Assembly: GCA_946902875.1 (NCBI GenBank) | Contig: OX336345.1 | Location: 17,391,395 to 17,455,394, forward strand | Reading direction: 5' to 3' | DNA length: 64,000 bases | DNA from: Nematopogon swammerdamellus | Lineage: Eukaryota; Arthropoda; Insecta; Lepidoptera; Adelidae | Shown here: piece by piece, positions 32,376-43,454 of the stretch | Numbering within the stretch: the first letter of the stretch is position 1 | How the letters are laid out: each line of letters starts with the position of its first letter | Notes under the pieces: generated by a model | Seen by the model: the letters and a program-made list of their open reading frames with translations, nothing else | What the model was told of the DNA's origin: nothing | Database searches by the model: none | Made by a program: the position numbers and the translations under genes

Positions 32376-32467
32376 GACGGACGGACAGACCGACAGACAG
32401 ATAGACAGACAGACAGACGGTGTAGGCTTAGTAATAGGGTCCCGTACCGGATACGGAACCCTAAAAA
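32015..32467 (+). mobile_element. element D, near full length
   Basis: CCGGCCAAATGCGAGTCGAA, a truncated palindromic ATGAAATGCTTCATATTAG segment, TCTTCTATGGGAACCCCGTG, a long GGAC/GACA array and GATACGGAACCCTAAAAA. It is the most complete copy. Confidence 0.8.
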
Positions 32468-32469
32468 TG

Positions 32470-33040
32470 TGCTGTCTTTCCAAGTCTTCCAAAATGTGTA
32501 AACAACCCTATTTTAATTTGCCTCCACACTGAGTGTATGTAATAGATAAACGAAAAAAAAACGCTTGAATATATTGACACTCTTTAGTAATGGGATTTAG
32601 TATATCTCTGATTGGTCATATACTATGTTTCAAGATATTTGTGCAATCGGGTAGTGAAGTGAGTAGTGAACGATAATATTGCTCGAATTGCGAACAAAAT
32701 ATGGTCGCGCTTCATAAATCAACTTACGCTCTCTTATCTATCTATCTTTTATCTCGCCTATGTCTATTTTCTAGAATATACAATTTGAAAATACTTTATG
32801 AGCAAATATTAATATTTCTCACGAAAATACTGAAGATTTATATTAGATTTATGATAGATTTCAGAAGCCAGTGATATTTTTCACGTTTAGCCTTTAAAAT
32901 AATTCTAGTCAGAGGTAAACAGGTCCTCAATAATGCCATTTTACAGCAAATTTTATAAAGAATTTAATTTAATCCTTACGGCATAAAATAGTTTTTGAAG
33001 TTTATATTTTAATCGATTATTCAGAAAATATCACTCTAGT
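32470..33040. other. no gene recognised
   Basis: AT-rich, no coding signal. Confidence 0.5.
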
Positions 33041-33041
33041 G

Positions 33042-33537
33042 CAGTGCTACTCAAAGTTTTTTTGTGTCGCGGACCGGCATTTTTATTTAAATTTTTTTGT
33101 TACCTAGGGATCGGCTTCGGTTGGGAACTTGTGGGATATACAAACAAGTGATGTTTTAAGTGCTTAGAGTTTTATTAAAATTTAAGAAAATCAAATCTCA
33201 TCTCAATTAATGTTATGAATAACTTAGGTATTCAAGTAAGAAATCATTTCAAAATAGGTATCATTGACGAGCACAATAATGTTTTTATGGGATCTGGTGG
33301 TCGGTGGTCGGTGTTGTGCTGTAATTTAGCAGAGTTCTTGCAGCACAACACCGATTGCTCTGCTTACCCCGATTGTCGGGATTCAGCGTGTGTGATATGT
33401 ATGTATATGTATGGGATCTGGCTCTGCAAAAAAAAAAAACTTTATTTTTGTCCTTCCCTCATCACGGAGCGGCGGCGGGGGCAGCTTGAGGGACGCGGAC
33501 CGCCACCGGTTCGCGGAAGACCATTTAAGTAGCACTG
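33042..33537. mobile_element. hAT-type non-autonomous element with nested SINE
   Basis: Ends CAGTGCTACTCAAAG and (reversed) CAGTGCTACTTAAAT, with GCGGACCG just inside both. The CAGTG terminus is typical of hAT elements. The 8-bp flanks agree at only 5 positions, so the insertion is old. A SINE B 3' part lies inside (33290-33415). Confidence 0.65.
33290..33415 (+). mobile_element. SINE B 3' fragment nested in hAT element
   Basis: GGTGTTGTGCTG/CAGCACAACACC hairpin and CCCGATTGTCGGGATTCAGC with ATGT tail. Confidence 0.75.
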
Positions 33538-33539
33538 CT

Positions 33540-34165
33540 CTCAAGGATGGTGCCGCGCGAGAAGAATTAAAGTCAGAGGTGAACAAGTCCTCAAGATCGG
33601 CTTTAGAGAACGGCAGATGAAAATAATATGAGCAAACAGCCCCTTGACAGAGAAAACCAACTAAGGCGCTGATTCCATTTTCAGCAGAGCACACACTGCA
33701 TGCTCGATTCAGCCACGCTTCATTAGGCACCCTTCTTCGAGCGCATCCACACGTTGTTCAGAGACAAGCCCAACTTGGACATTTTAGCTTTGGCAACTTC
33801 CCGATGTTCTTTAAATTTGTAAGTAACATCGACATGTCGACGGCTTCCGTCAGTCACTGAGTAGTGTATTGTGGTGGTGACGTTTTTCAGCTAGTGGTTC
33901 TTTTTTTTAAATATGGTAATAATGATAAATAGGCAAATATTTAATTCGTGTTTCCAAGTTATATTTAATGATCTTATTTTATCACAGGAAGGTCGCTAGT
34001 AGTTGTATAGTTTGCCCGATTAGTTTGATGGAATATTTATTATGAAAGTAAATATTCATAAATTTTTAGCGAATAAGTTCAGTATTTATATTAGAAAGCA
34101 AGAGAGCATTTAATTGAAAAGTTAAAAATTATTATTGTTGAAAAGTCTGAATTAACGGACTTATC
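33540..34165. other. no gene recognised
   Basis: A minus frame over 33383-33730 partly overlaps the hAT element and has no known domain. The rest is AT-rich. Confidence 0.4.
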
Positions 34166-34170
34166 GATTA

Positions 34171-34687
34171 AGCTGGGACTCCACAGCGGCGCACGGATGT
34201 GCACGCACACGCATGGCCTAGCCAAGCACACGGATGCGCGTGTACATGGGCGACTCCACAGCCAGCTATGCCGAGCCACGCGCTTCATTTGTTGGAACAT
34301 TTCAAACGAAGCGGACGTGCCTACTGGCGTACTACCTATGGCGGAGGCGGCGCAAGCGTTGATTTTACTCGATCTCGACAGTTCTTCCGACGATAGTGAC
34401 AGTGACACCGAATACAACGAAAATGTACCCAAAAGAAAACATCGATTTTGGCTTGAAAGTCATATCGTGCGCAGAGAAGCGTGCGTACGCGGGTGGAGGG
34501 GAGCGAGCTGCGTGGGTCTGGCTTCGCTCGCCTAGCAAAGCCAAACACACGCGTAGCCGTGGGTGTGACGTCACACATCCACGCAGCTGCACGCAGCTCG
34601 CAGTGGAGACGCCTCCATATAAATCCATAGGAGCGAATCTAGACACACGTGCGCAGCGTGGCCGTGCGCCGCAGTGGAGTCCCCGCT
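34171..34687 (+). mobile_element. Harbinger (PIF) non-autonomous element with TTA target duplication
   Basis: Termini AGCTGGGACTCCACAGCGG and (reversed) AGCGGGGACTCCACTGCGG, flanked by TTA at 34168-34170 and 34688-34690. A 3-bp TTA/TWA duplication is diagnostic of PIF/Harbinger. It keeps a fragment of coding sequence (next entry). Confidence 0.8.
34338..34535 (+). pseudogene. N-terminal remnant of a Harbinger (HARBI1-like) transposase
   Basis: From an ATG at 34338 the frame reads a Leu/Asp/Ser-rich acidic stretch (LLDLDSSSDDSDSDTEY) and then KRKHRFWLESHIVRRE. The K-R-K-H-R-F-W motif followed by a basic helix is typical of the start of PIF/Harbinger transposases. After about residue 45 similarity is lost as the frame runs into the right-hand element sequence, and the DDE nuclease domain is absent. 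It can only be a relic that moves, if at all, with a transposase made elsewhere. Confidence 0.55.
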
Positions 34688-34766
34688 TTATAATCTATGT
34701 ATACTTATATATTATGTAATTGAATGTACTCATAACATATAAGCATTATGTACGATTATCGAGAAA

Positions 34767-34801
34767 TAAATTTCTTTCTTTCTTTCTTTCTTTCTTTCTT
34801 T
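34767..34801 (+). repeat. (TTTC)n microsatellite
   Basis: About eight TTTC units. Confidence 0.9.
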
Positions 34802-34804
34802 ACT

Positions 34805-35280
34805 CATTGATCGATTTTATGTTATAAAATACTTATTTTTTCCAACCTAACTGAGAATATGCGGAAGCTTTCATAAAGTGAGTCAGCAGACTCTGTCCAG
34901 CCATGACCCTACCACAAGATGATTAAACTCCTCTTGAAGGAATTACTTCATGTTCGAAACGGTTCAGCCATTTAGACGACTAGAATAAGAGCGGGTTCGA
35001 AGCCTCGACCGTTATGCAATAGATGTATTATCCAGGAGTAGCTTTGTGTGAAGTCTTCGATTTAACACTTTCGTCGACGAAAAAATTATGTGAGGCTTGC
35101 TTGACAGATCGACGGTGTCGAACCGAGTGAGTGTACTGGTTTTGTGAAATGACTAACAGTCGTTTTTACCACCCTTCGGCTACAATTTAGCTTCTTTTTA
35201 TCTCCTGTCAAATGTATGAGGAATGCCATTGTAACCGTTGATTGTAACAAAGACCTGTTGCATTAGAGGTAACCGAATAC
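34805..35280. other. no gene recognised
   Basis: Mixed composition, no coding frame or named repeat. Confidence 0.45.
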
Positions 35281-35284
35281 TTAT

Positions 35285-35340
35285 TTTTTCTTTTTAAATA
35301 CGAATTTCACGCGAGCGAAGCCGCGGGCAAATGCTAGTAG
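35285..35340 (-). repeat. solo head of the composite-element family
   Basis: Reversed it reads ACTAGCATTTGCCCGCGGCT, TCGCTCGCGTGAAATTCG, the left terminus of the 17.7 and 40.8 kb elements, here without the rest. Confidence 0.65.
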
Positions 35341-35619
35341 ATTAATAATAAAACATGCTAACACACACATGCAGTCGATCTATCACCATTCCGAATTACA
35401 GAACACAAGTTCGCTTCTCACTACGGTCCAACTTCCGACAAAGCAAACTATATTCTTTGTAAGATCCTAGCAAAGATTTTTGTTCCACGCGGCACGCCAC
35501 TAACACTCTTCCTACATTAGAAAACTATTCGAAAAACGGATATGTGAAGAGTTTGTTTGGCGAATTAATTAAATGTACTCGTACTGTGTTGCGCCTTGCA
35601 TTTATTTAATTTTTTATTG

Positions 35620-35745
35620 CTTCCGAACTGGTTGGCTGTGCCCGAGGTCGAAGCCTCAGGCGCGGCCAATTTCACCCCCGAGGAGTTGCCAGTCCGGCTT
35701 GGAGGTGGACTAATGTCGCTGGGGAAAGGTTATTAACCCGAGATT
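35620..35745 (+). repeat. dispersed repeat I
   Basis: GGTTGGCTGTGCCCGAGGTC, GAAGCCTCAGGCGCGGCCAA, GCCAGTCCGGCTTGGAGG. Confidence 0.6.
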
Positions 35746-36160
35746 CATTGTAACAATAACTTATTCAAAGATACATTATTTACTAGAAATTTACAAAAAT
35801 GATTAAAATTTTATAAATTAAAATGATATAAAATAAAAAATTTGAACAAAAACTATATTGCATTTAATTACACCTTTCTGCGATGCAAAATGCTGACTTA
35901 ATATTTGGTTTTCAGCAATACTTTTTGTTAGTTACAGTTTTCTCAGGGCATTTTATTTCACCCGTATGGGGGATGTGTTCACATAAATTGTTTGAAAATT
36001 CGAAAGGAATATCAACCTCAGACTTCTCGCATCCAAGGAGCGTTTGTGACCTAAGTGCCTGGGCTTATTATTCTAATAGAATTTTCGACAGTCGCAAAAA
36101 ATCCATGTTCGAGCACGTACTGAATTTCTAGATATTGAAAACACACTTCAGTAGAGCTCA
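35746..36160. other. no gene recognised
   Basis: AT-rich; a plus frame at 35883-36131 has no domain. Confidence 0.45.
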
Positions 36161-36169
36161 TTTCAATAA

Positions 36170-36340
36170 AATCCAGTATCGTATCTCGCTTCAATGAAGC
36201 GAGCGCAGCGCCGCCGCCCGCCCAGCCACCTCAGAAGATACGATAGGATCATGGACAGGGCAGCGCGTACTCAGTCAGTGCGGTGCGCACTTCGCTCTGT
36301 ATGTGGCGGTGTATAGAGGTGAAATAGTGAGATCATTACA
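36170..36340 (+). promoter_or_regulatory. possible core promoter / 5' exon (GC-rich, initiator-like)
   Basis: A GC-rich island (GCGCAGCGCCGCCGCCCGCC) is followed by ACTCAGTCAGTGCGGTGCG, which contains the arthropod initiator TCAGT twice, and then by AGAG|GTGAAATAG, a possible donor. No coding frame supports it. Confidence 0.25.
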
Positions 36341-36454
36341 TAACTCTAGGCACTTCGATAACGTAATCAAACATAGATAATTTACTGTCGCAGATTATAC
36401 ATTTTCTTCTCACTATTACTAACTAAGGTGTCATTTTTTCCCGCATTTCCAAAG

Positions 36455-37348
36455 TGAGTCGTATAGTTCCAGAACCCGCCAACTCCATTTAGGACGATTT
36501 TGCAGTAAGACGAAAAAACTATACCTCGATAAATAGCCGCCCATGCAAACTACTAGGGAGCTGAAACGAATGTTAATTTTGACGTGATGATGTCACGTCT
36601 TATAAATTGATGAACACCGGCTGCACGCACGAAGAAGTGTAACGTTCAATCTACCTGTGTGTGCAAGCGAGAGCGCGATAGAGACCTGTGTGTGCAAGCG
36701 AGAGCGCGATAGAGAGGCATAGGCATATAGTAGGAAATACAAAATTTTCTCCGTCTTTTGCGAGCCTCGAACCCGCGGTCCCTGCCACCATCACTGACCA
36801 GACTTGTTATCCACGCGGGCTATCGACCGTGTACATATCGCTGCAAATTTTCACAACAGTATGTGAATTTCATGGAGCGAATTTCATGGAGCGACATCTA
36901 GCGTCCACATCTAGCATCAATATTAAATTAAATACTTCAGCCAGCGGTATACTTGATTTAGCAGTTAGGTAATTGTTGCAACGTTGAACATGTAGATGGC
37001 GTTATGTAGGTTTTTTAAATATAAATTGAACAAAAATTAATAGTCGTTATTTTCTCATATTTTTTATTAGTTATTATCACATCTTTATCATGTACTTAAA
37101 TTAATTTTACATGTTAAATATCCGCCGGAACTGATTTACTTTATGACATCATCACGTAAAACTATGGTCCGTAAACCAACTTTACAGACAACCAATTTTT
37201 TATTTGCGACTCACTCTGAATTGGACTGTTTTAGGAACATAATGTCTTAACAGATAGATAGTGACACGTTTAATACTTTATTCGAAACAGTTTATAACTA
37301 CTTTTTTTAGAGAAATTGATTTGGCGGGTTCTGGAACTATACGACTCA
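36455..37348. mobile_element. TIR element, 28-bp perfect termini, class unknown
   Basis: TGAGTCGTATAGTTCCAGAA plus CCCGCCAA at the left is matched exactly in reverse at the right end. An inner inverted pair (GACGTGATGATGTCAC near 36579; reversed near 37143) lies inside. No clear target duplication was found. It contains a 31-bp tandem doublet (CTGTGTGTGCAAGCGAGAGC, about 36652-36713) and a reversed tRNA-like B box near 36765. Confidence 0.7.
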
Positions 37349-37349
37349 A

Positions 37350-38225
37350 GCATTTGAGTCAAACTGACAAACAGACGACAGTGATACGCTATATGAATTT
37401 TATAATAGTAGGCAGCTGGTGAACGGCGCGTTCTTGACTTGTACACTTTATCTTAAGGTCCTAGGTTCCATTTCCGCTGACATGCACGAATTAGTTTTTT
37501 TTACTGCTCCATTATTGATCGGTACCGGTGTAAAACTGTAGGTCCCTTGCCTTGCCCCTTACTCGGTGGCACAATAGAAGGCGCTGAAGGTCGTGGAGGC
37601 GTGATGCGATTTTCATTTGTTATATGACAGCTGACAGCTGACAGCAACGTCTTGGCTCTGCGAATTGAGTTTGCGATCGTGTTCCTTGATACTCTGCTGA
37701 TACAGATTGATGTACAATTCCCTCGTTTTATTTTACTCGAGTTCTGATCGACTAGTTTTCTCTCTATAATATGGTCAGCATTCCTGTGACGCCCGCGTCG
37801 CTATGATCACAAACGATGATCACTGAACACGTTTTGTGTGGTGGCCGCTTGCAGCATTTGACATCAAAGTGGTTCAAACTTTTTTTTGTGTTTGATATAT
37901 CTGTGAAAAAAGTAGGTCATAGAGAGCGCCTGTGAGAATATCAACTATAACGTAATTGTGTGCGTTTATGTAGGAGGCTTCCTCCTACATAAACTGGAGA
38001 CTTTTTATTTATAAGTTTCAGGACAACTTTCTTTAAATTGGTAATATCTAGATAATACTAGATACCAAGACGTGTTAATGATAGGGAATTCAATTATAAA
38101 AATTTTGTATTGTAAATCTTGGTTATTTATTACTGAAAATTAAAATTCAATCACATACAGTACAGCAGAACTTTATGTTTTATGTTTCATGTAACAGGTT
38201 TCGATTTAAAATTAAACTTTTCAGA
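37350..38225. other. no gene recognised; one hairpin
   Basis: 37510-37575 resembles the first part of the SINE A/F central block (GGTGTAAAACTGTAGGTCCC). A 14-bp hairpin lies at 37964-37994. Otherwise unassigned. Confidence 0.4.
37964..37994. repeat. 14-bp perfect hairpin
   Basis: GTTTATGTAGGAGG/CCTCCTACATAAAC around CTT. Confidence 0.75.
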
Positions 38226-38228
38226 AAG

Positions 38229-38602
38229 CATACGCCGAGGGTTCCGTATCGCCATGTAATGGTCAGCGCCACTCGCGCCATCTATGGCGTCTTTTATGAA
38301 ATGCTTCATATTAGTTAAAATTCATGATTAGTTAAAATGCTTCATACTGTTTTCGGTATATGGAGCGCATACACTTTTTAGTTTCTTGTATGGGGACCCC
38401 GTGAATTTTTTACTTTTTCTTATTTTTATTATTTGTCGTTATATCGGCCATAATAACACATATTCTGTAAAATATACACATAGTCTGTACCTATTACGGT
38501 TCAAGAGATACAGCCTCGGACAGACGGACAGACAGACAGACAGACAGACCGCGTAGGCTTAGTAATAGGGTCCCGTACGACGGATACGGAGCCCTAAAAA
38601 TG
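38229..38602 (+). mobile_element. element D, head truncated
   Basis: CCGAGGGTTCCGTATCGCC to GGATACGGAGCCCTAAAAA. Confidence 0.75.
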
Positions 38603-38936
38603 AAATATGTAAATTGCAAAAACAAGTAATTTATCCCCAATGGACTCTGCTGATTTACCAGGCACTGAATATTTGAGAACAATTCGGCAGTAATTGTTGC
38701 ATTTTGGTTCAGAAGAGACAATATTGTCAGAACCCAGTACTAATTATCTGTTGCAATGAGGTTAAGCTAACAGAGGGGTTAATTGCAAATTTTAAAGTTT
38801 AAAGCGCAGGCTCTCACACATTATTATAGGAAGTCTTGCTTTTGCCTGTAGCTTCGCATAGACCGTTGTCGGGCTTGAGAATTAAAAAAAAATCTATACT
38901 TTAGGACGTGCGTATAAAGTATGATTCAGCAATTAT

Positions 38937-39262
38937 TAAAAAACCGGCCAAGTGCGAGTCGAACTCGCGCACCGAGAGGGTTCCGTATCGCCATGCCATG
39001 GTCAGCACCACCCGCGCCATCTATGGATTAGTTAATTTCATACTCTTTTCGGTAGATGGCGCGCATACACTTTGTAGTTTCTTGTATGGGGACCCCGTGA
39101 TTTTTTTACTATTTCTTATTTTCATTATTTCTTGTTATATCGGCCATAATAAAGAACACATATTCTGTGAAAATTTCAACGGGCTACCTATTACGGTTCA
39201 AGAGATACAGCCCTCGGACAGACGGACGGACGGACGGACGGACAGACAGACGGCGAATTTCG
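38937..39262 (+). mobile_element. element D, 3' end truncated
   Basis: AAACCGGCCAAGTGCGAGTC, GTTTCTTGTATGGGGACCCC, GGACGGACGGACGGACGG; the terminal CTTAGTAATAGGG block is missing. Confidence 0.75.
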
Positions 39263-39655
39263 GTGAATTCGAAGCAATAAAGCAACCTGACAAGATACAT
39301 TCTGCTCAAACATTTTGACCAATCAGCCAAAGTAGATTTGCAAAGCTGACCTATAAATTCCGTTCAGAATTTGCAGCAAGCAACCTAGGTCTTATAGGAA
39401 GGGTCTTATCGAATCGATAAAATCGGATAACCTAACCTCTACTTCCGGGTCTCCACATCCGCTAGCGAGTGACATGGCGGAACTTCCGTTTCCACCGGGC
39501 TGGGCGGAGAGTAGGAAATGAATTTAAAAGGGTGGAAGCACCATACATTATTGAAGCAGATAAAAGTTATTATAGTTTTATATTGTTTATCATCATGGGC
39601 GTTGCTGGGTGATTTTTATATTTATTTATTTGAATTATGAATAAATGGTAATATG
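39263..39655. other. mostly unassigned; possible first-exon start
   Basis: A short frame from ATG 39474 reads MAELPFPPGW, which resembles the start of some WW-domain proteins, followed after 37 nt by a GTAGG donor-like site. Too short to call a gene. Confidence 0.2.
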
Positions 39656-39659
39656 ACAA

Positions 39660-39905
39660 AATGGTTCGGGCTTTATTCACGGTCGTATCCGAGCTATGTC
39701 GCTCGAGCGGCTCGACGTTTCGAACGAATCGCAAGAACCCTCGTCTGCTGAGACTACCCGCCATAGACCACTATCCGCACTGGCCACGGCTACAATCTTC
39801 GTCGTCCGCGACGACGGGCGGAGAACTGACAGTTCTCTGCCAACCGTCGCACCAGGCAGAGCGCTCATGAGGATGGCCATACGTTTGGCAACGTTTCTCA
39901 TATAG
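39660..39905 (-). repeat. GC-balanced segment, possibly Penelope-like tail
   Basis: Reversed it has CGAAACGTCGAGCCGCTCG and GTGAATAAAGCCCGAACC, which recall Penelope-like element ends. The plus strand has a 69-codon frame (39696-39905) with good codon character but no domain. The two readings are alternatives and neither is secure. Confidence 0.3.
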
Positions 39906-40034
39906 ACCTATTGTCGGTACACAGCGTGATGGTATGTGTGTATGTAAAATGAAATAAAAATAGACTTTAATAAAATTACTACCTATAAATCTATAAAAAG
40001 TCAAAATGTAGTAAGTATAAGTATATATCTCGTA

Positions 40035-40275
40035 CTGTGTGGGGTCGGTACTTAATAAGAATAGTCCCACTGCATCTCTCCCCGTGCATGTCGTAAAAGG
40101 CGACTAAGGGATAAGCGGCCTGCAGACACCCCGGTCGACTTGTGGCCATGAAAGACATAGGCTGGCTGGGGTAGCTGGAGACTGCGGGGTTTTGCACGAA
40201 GGTCCCCAACCAAGCGGGATTAGTTTGCAGGCCTAGAGCCAACCCCAAACCAAAACAACAACAACAAAGTATAAG
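40035..40275 (+). mobile_element. SINE-like repeat, GCATCTCTCC head with a third tail
   Basis: The head (GTACTTAATAAGAATAGTCC to CGACTAAGGGATA) joins a body not seen in SINE A or B (GCGGCCTGCAGACACCCCGG, GGTCCCCAACCAAGCGGG, AACCCCAAACC) and ends in an ACA-rich tail. Confidence 0.6.
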
Positions 40276-40284
40276 TATAAGTGT

Positions 40285-40460
40285 GTAAGATGGCCGCATA
40301 GCAACCTCGGTTGTGCTCTCCTCTAGTCCAGTATAGCCAGCAATCCAGGGAAGTTTCCGGTATGGCACTTATCTTCTCGTTGGTGATATTGAATGGTCGG
40401 AGCATGTGCTTTGGCCCCTCCGACATAGCCACCCTAACCGGATTACATAAAAAAAAAAAA
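40285..40460 (+). mobile_element. SINE F, 3' half
   Basis: TAAGATGGCCGCATAGCAAC, AATGGTCGGAGCATGTGC and an A-run. Confidence 0.7.
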
Positions 40461-40464
40461 AAAC

Positions 40465-40812
40465 CAGAAATGGCGAGGACTGTGGGCGAGGATAATGGAT
40501 AAAGGCACCAGTCATTCCTAAAGTAAATCACCAATCAAGAATTAACCAGTTTTGATACAAGACAAAAAAAGAAAAGATATTGACATTGAAAGTTAACTTA
40601 ACTTGTGTGCAAAGTACTACAGGTGTTCTATGACTTCGTTCTCTAGCGACAGGTGCAAATTTAATCGGCTCGCTGAGTCAGCATCATTGCTCGTTAAATA
40701 TTTAAAACGGCCTGGTAATTGAAAGGGATTTTGCGAGGAGCGAGGCGATGTTTAACCGGCCGACAGTTTGGATGGGCGCCTCTACTCTACGGTATTGATG
40801 AACATATATTTA
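40465..40812. other. no gene recognised
   Basis: Contains the unique-looking CGAGGCGATGTTTAACCGGC segment; no frame. Confidence 0.4.
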
Positions 40813-40814
40813 TT

Positions 40815-43114
40815 ACTAGCTTTTGCCCGCGGCTTCGCTCGCGTGAAATTCGTATTTCAAAGGAAGAAAGTAAGTAACTAAGGCCGATCTGCGTTAAGGT
40901 AAACGATAAACCTTCTCAACTAAAGTAAGTAACTAAGGGCGAGGCCGAAGGCCGAGCTGCGTTCAGGAAGACGATAAACCTACTCAAAGAAATTCAGTAT
41001 TTGAGGGCGAGGCCGAAGGCCGAGCTGCGTACAGGAAGACTATAAACCTTCTTGAAGAAAGTAAGTAACTGAGGGCGAGGCCGAAGGCCGAGCTGCGTTC
41101 AGGAAGACGATGACCTTTTCGAAGAAAGTAAGTAACAGAGGGCGAGGCCGAAGGCCGAGCTGCGTTCAGGAAGACCATAAACCTTCTCGATGAAAGTAAG
41201 TAACTAAGGGTGAGGCCGAAGGCCGAGCTGCGTTCAGGAAGACTATAAACCTTTTCGAAGAAATTAAGTAATTGAGGGCGAGGCCGAAGGCCGAGCTGCG
41301 TTCAGGAAGACTATAAACCTTCTTGATGAAAGTACGTAACTGAGGGCGAGGCCGAAGGCCAAGCTGCGTTCAGGAAGACGATGACCTTTTCGGAGAAAGT
41401 AAGTAACAGAGGGCGAGGCCGAAGGCCGATCTGCGTTCAGGAAGACTATAAACCTTTTCGAAGAAATTAAGTAATTGAGGGCGAGGCCGAAGGCCGAGCT
41501 GCGTTCAGGAAGACTATAAACCGTCTTGAAGAAAGTAAGTATCTATCGCCCATATTTACCTACTGTCATCGAGAAAGTTTAGCGTCTTCCAGGATACAGC
41601 TCGGCCTTCGGCCACGTCTCAGTTACTTACTTTCTTCTTTTGAAATACGAATTTCTTCTCCCTCTCCCTCTCCCTTTCCCTCTCCCTCTCTCTCTCCCTT
41701 TTTTATTTTTATGGAAACTGACACGGTTGGCTACATCACCTACAACATCCGTGATGTCAGCCCATAACACCGGGTGAACTTGGTGCCACGTTAGTGCTTC
41801 CCTTCGGTCGTGCCGGCTACACTGAACTGGACGGAAAACACAAACTATTTACATAGCCGTTTCGGCCGACCTTTCATTCAGTGCGGTGGTACCAACCCGG
41901 GCGGGTTAAACCCTACCACCTAGTGATATAAGAAGGGATTCGTATCCCTTAGTCGCCTTTTACGACATACACGGGGAGAGATGCAGTGGGGCTATTCTTT
42001 TAAAGTACCGGCCCCACACGGTCCCTCACCCTCTCCCTCTCCCTCTCCCTCTCCCTCTCCCTCTCCCTCTCCCTCTCCCTCTCCCTCTCCCTCTCCCTCT
42101 CCCTCTCCCTCTCCCTCTCCCTCTCCCTCTCCCTCTCCCTCTCCCTCTCCCTCTCCCTCTCCCTCTCCCTCTCCCTCTCCCTCTCCCTCTCCCTCTCCCT
42201 CTCCCTCTCCCTCTCCCTCTCCCTCTCCCTCCCCTTCCCATCCCCCTTCCCCCCTCCCCCCTCCCCTCCCACGCCCCCTTTACTGTAATATACACTTAAT
42301 TTACAGGAAAACGTAAACGAAAATCCCAATCCTTCTAGTTCTCACAGAAAACGCGATGGTACGGAACCCTCTTTACGCGAGTTCGACTCGAACTTGACCA
42401 CTTTAAAAAAAAAATTGTTACCATGGGATATACACTTAATTTACAGGAAAACGTAAACGAAAATCCCAATCCTTCTAGTTCTCACAGAAAACGCGATGGT
42501 ACGGAACCCTCTTTACGCGAGTTCGACTCGAACTTGACCACTTTTAAAAAAAAATTGTTACCATGGGATATACACTTAATTTACAGGAAAACGTAAACGA
42601 AAATCCCAATCCTTCTAGTTCTCACAGAAAATGCGATGGTACGGAACCCTCTTTACGCGAGTTCGACTCGAACTTGACCACTTTTAAAAAAAAATTGTTA
42701 GCATGGGATATACACTTAATTTACAGGAAAACGTAAACGAAAATCCCAATCCTTATAGTTCTCACAGAAAACGCGATGGTACGGAACCCTCTGTACGCGA
42801 GTTCGACTCGAACTTGACCACTTTAAAAAAAAAATTTTTACCATGGGATATACACTTAATTTACAGGAAAACGTAAACGAAAATCCCAATCCTTCTAGTT
42901 CTCACAGAAATCGCTATGGTACGGAACCCTCTGTACGCGAGCTCGGCTCGAACTTGACCACTTTTTTTAAAAATTATGTTACTCCGGGATATTCACTACC
43001 CATATACGAAGTTTCGTCCAAATCCGTCCAGCCGTTCAGGCGTGAAAGAGGAACAAACAAACAAACAAACAAACAAACAAACATACTTTCACATTTATGA
43101 TATTAGTGAGATAG
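40815..43114 (+). mobile_element. composite repeat element, copy 2
   Basis: Same termini and module order as copy 1: 68-bp units (to about 41547), inverted units (to about 41635), a short CCCTCT array, a nested reversed SINE A (41706-42022), a long CCCTCT array of over 30 hexamers, and five 140-bp units starting at 42289, 42429, 42569, 42709 and 42849. It is 451 bp longer than copy 1, almost all of it from repeat-number differences. Confidence 0.85.
41706..42022 (-). mobile_element. SINE A nested in composite element copy 2
   Basis: Same orientation and same position in the CCCTCT array as in copy 1. Confidence 0.85.
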
Positions 43115-43189
43115 TGAGATTTAAAGCGATTAAATGTACAGGCATAAAAATGTTGTGTTAACTGTGCCATCAGTGAATTTGGGTAGGTC

Positions 43190-43412
43190 CTGATCCTGAA
43201 CTGTAGGTCCTTTCCCTCCTAATCTTAATTGGTGGTAGGGTTTAACCCGCCCGGGTTGATACCACCGCACTGAATGAAAATTCGGCCGAAACGGCTATGT
43301 AAATAGATCAAATGGGATGCACTGACATGGCACCTAGTTCACCCGGTGTTATGGGCTGACATCACGGACGTTGTAGATGATGTAGTCAACCGTGTCAGTT
43401 TCCATAAAAAAA
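43190..43412 (+). mobile_element. SINE A fragment
   Basis: GAACTGTAGGTCCTTTCCC, the central block, and AACCGTGTCAGTTTCC with A-run. Confidence 0.65.
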
Positions 43413-43454
43413 AAAAGGTACAAGTCTAAAAATGTATTAAAAATAAAAAATAAA

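Noticed and set aside
39696..39905. 69-codon plus frame as a gene
   Set aside because: Codon use looks reasonable, but the opposite strand resembles a Penelope-like tail and no protein family is recognisable.
42022..42232. Telomere-like array
   Set aside because: The hexamer is CCCTCT, not the insect TTAGG/CCTAA repeat, and it lies inside a dispersed element.
41981..42329. Pro/Ser, Arg/Glu and Arg/Gly repeat frames of about 90-110 codons
   Set aside because: Same hexamer artefact, in composite copy 2.
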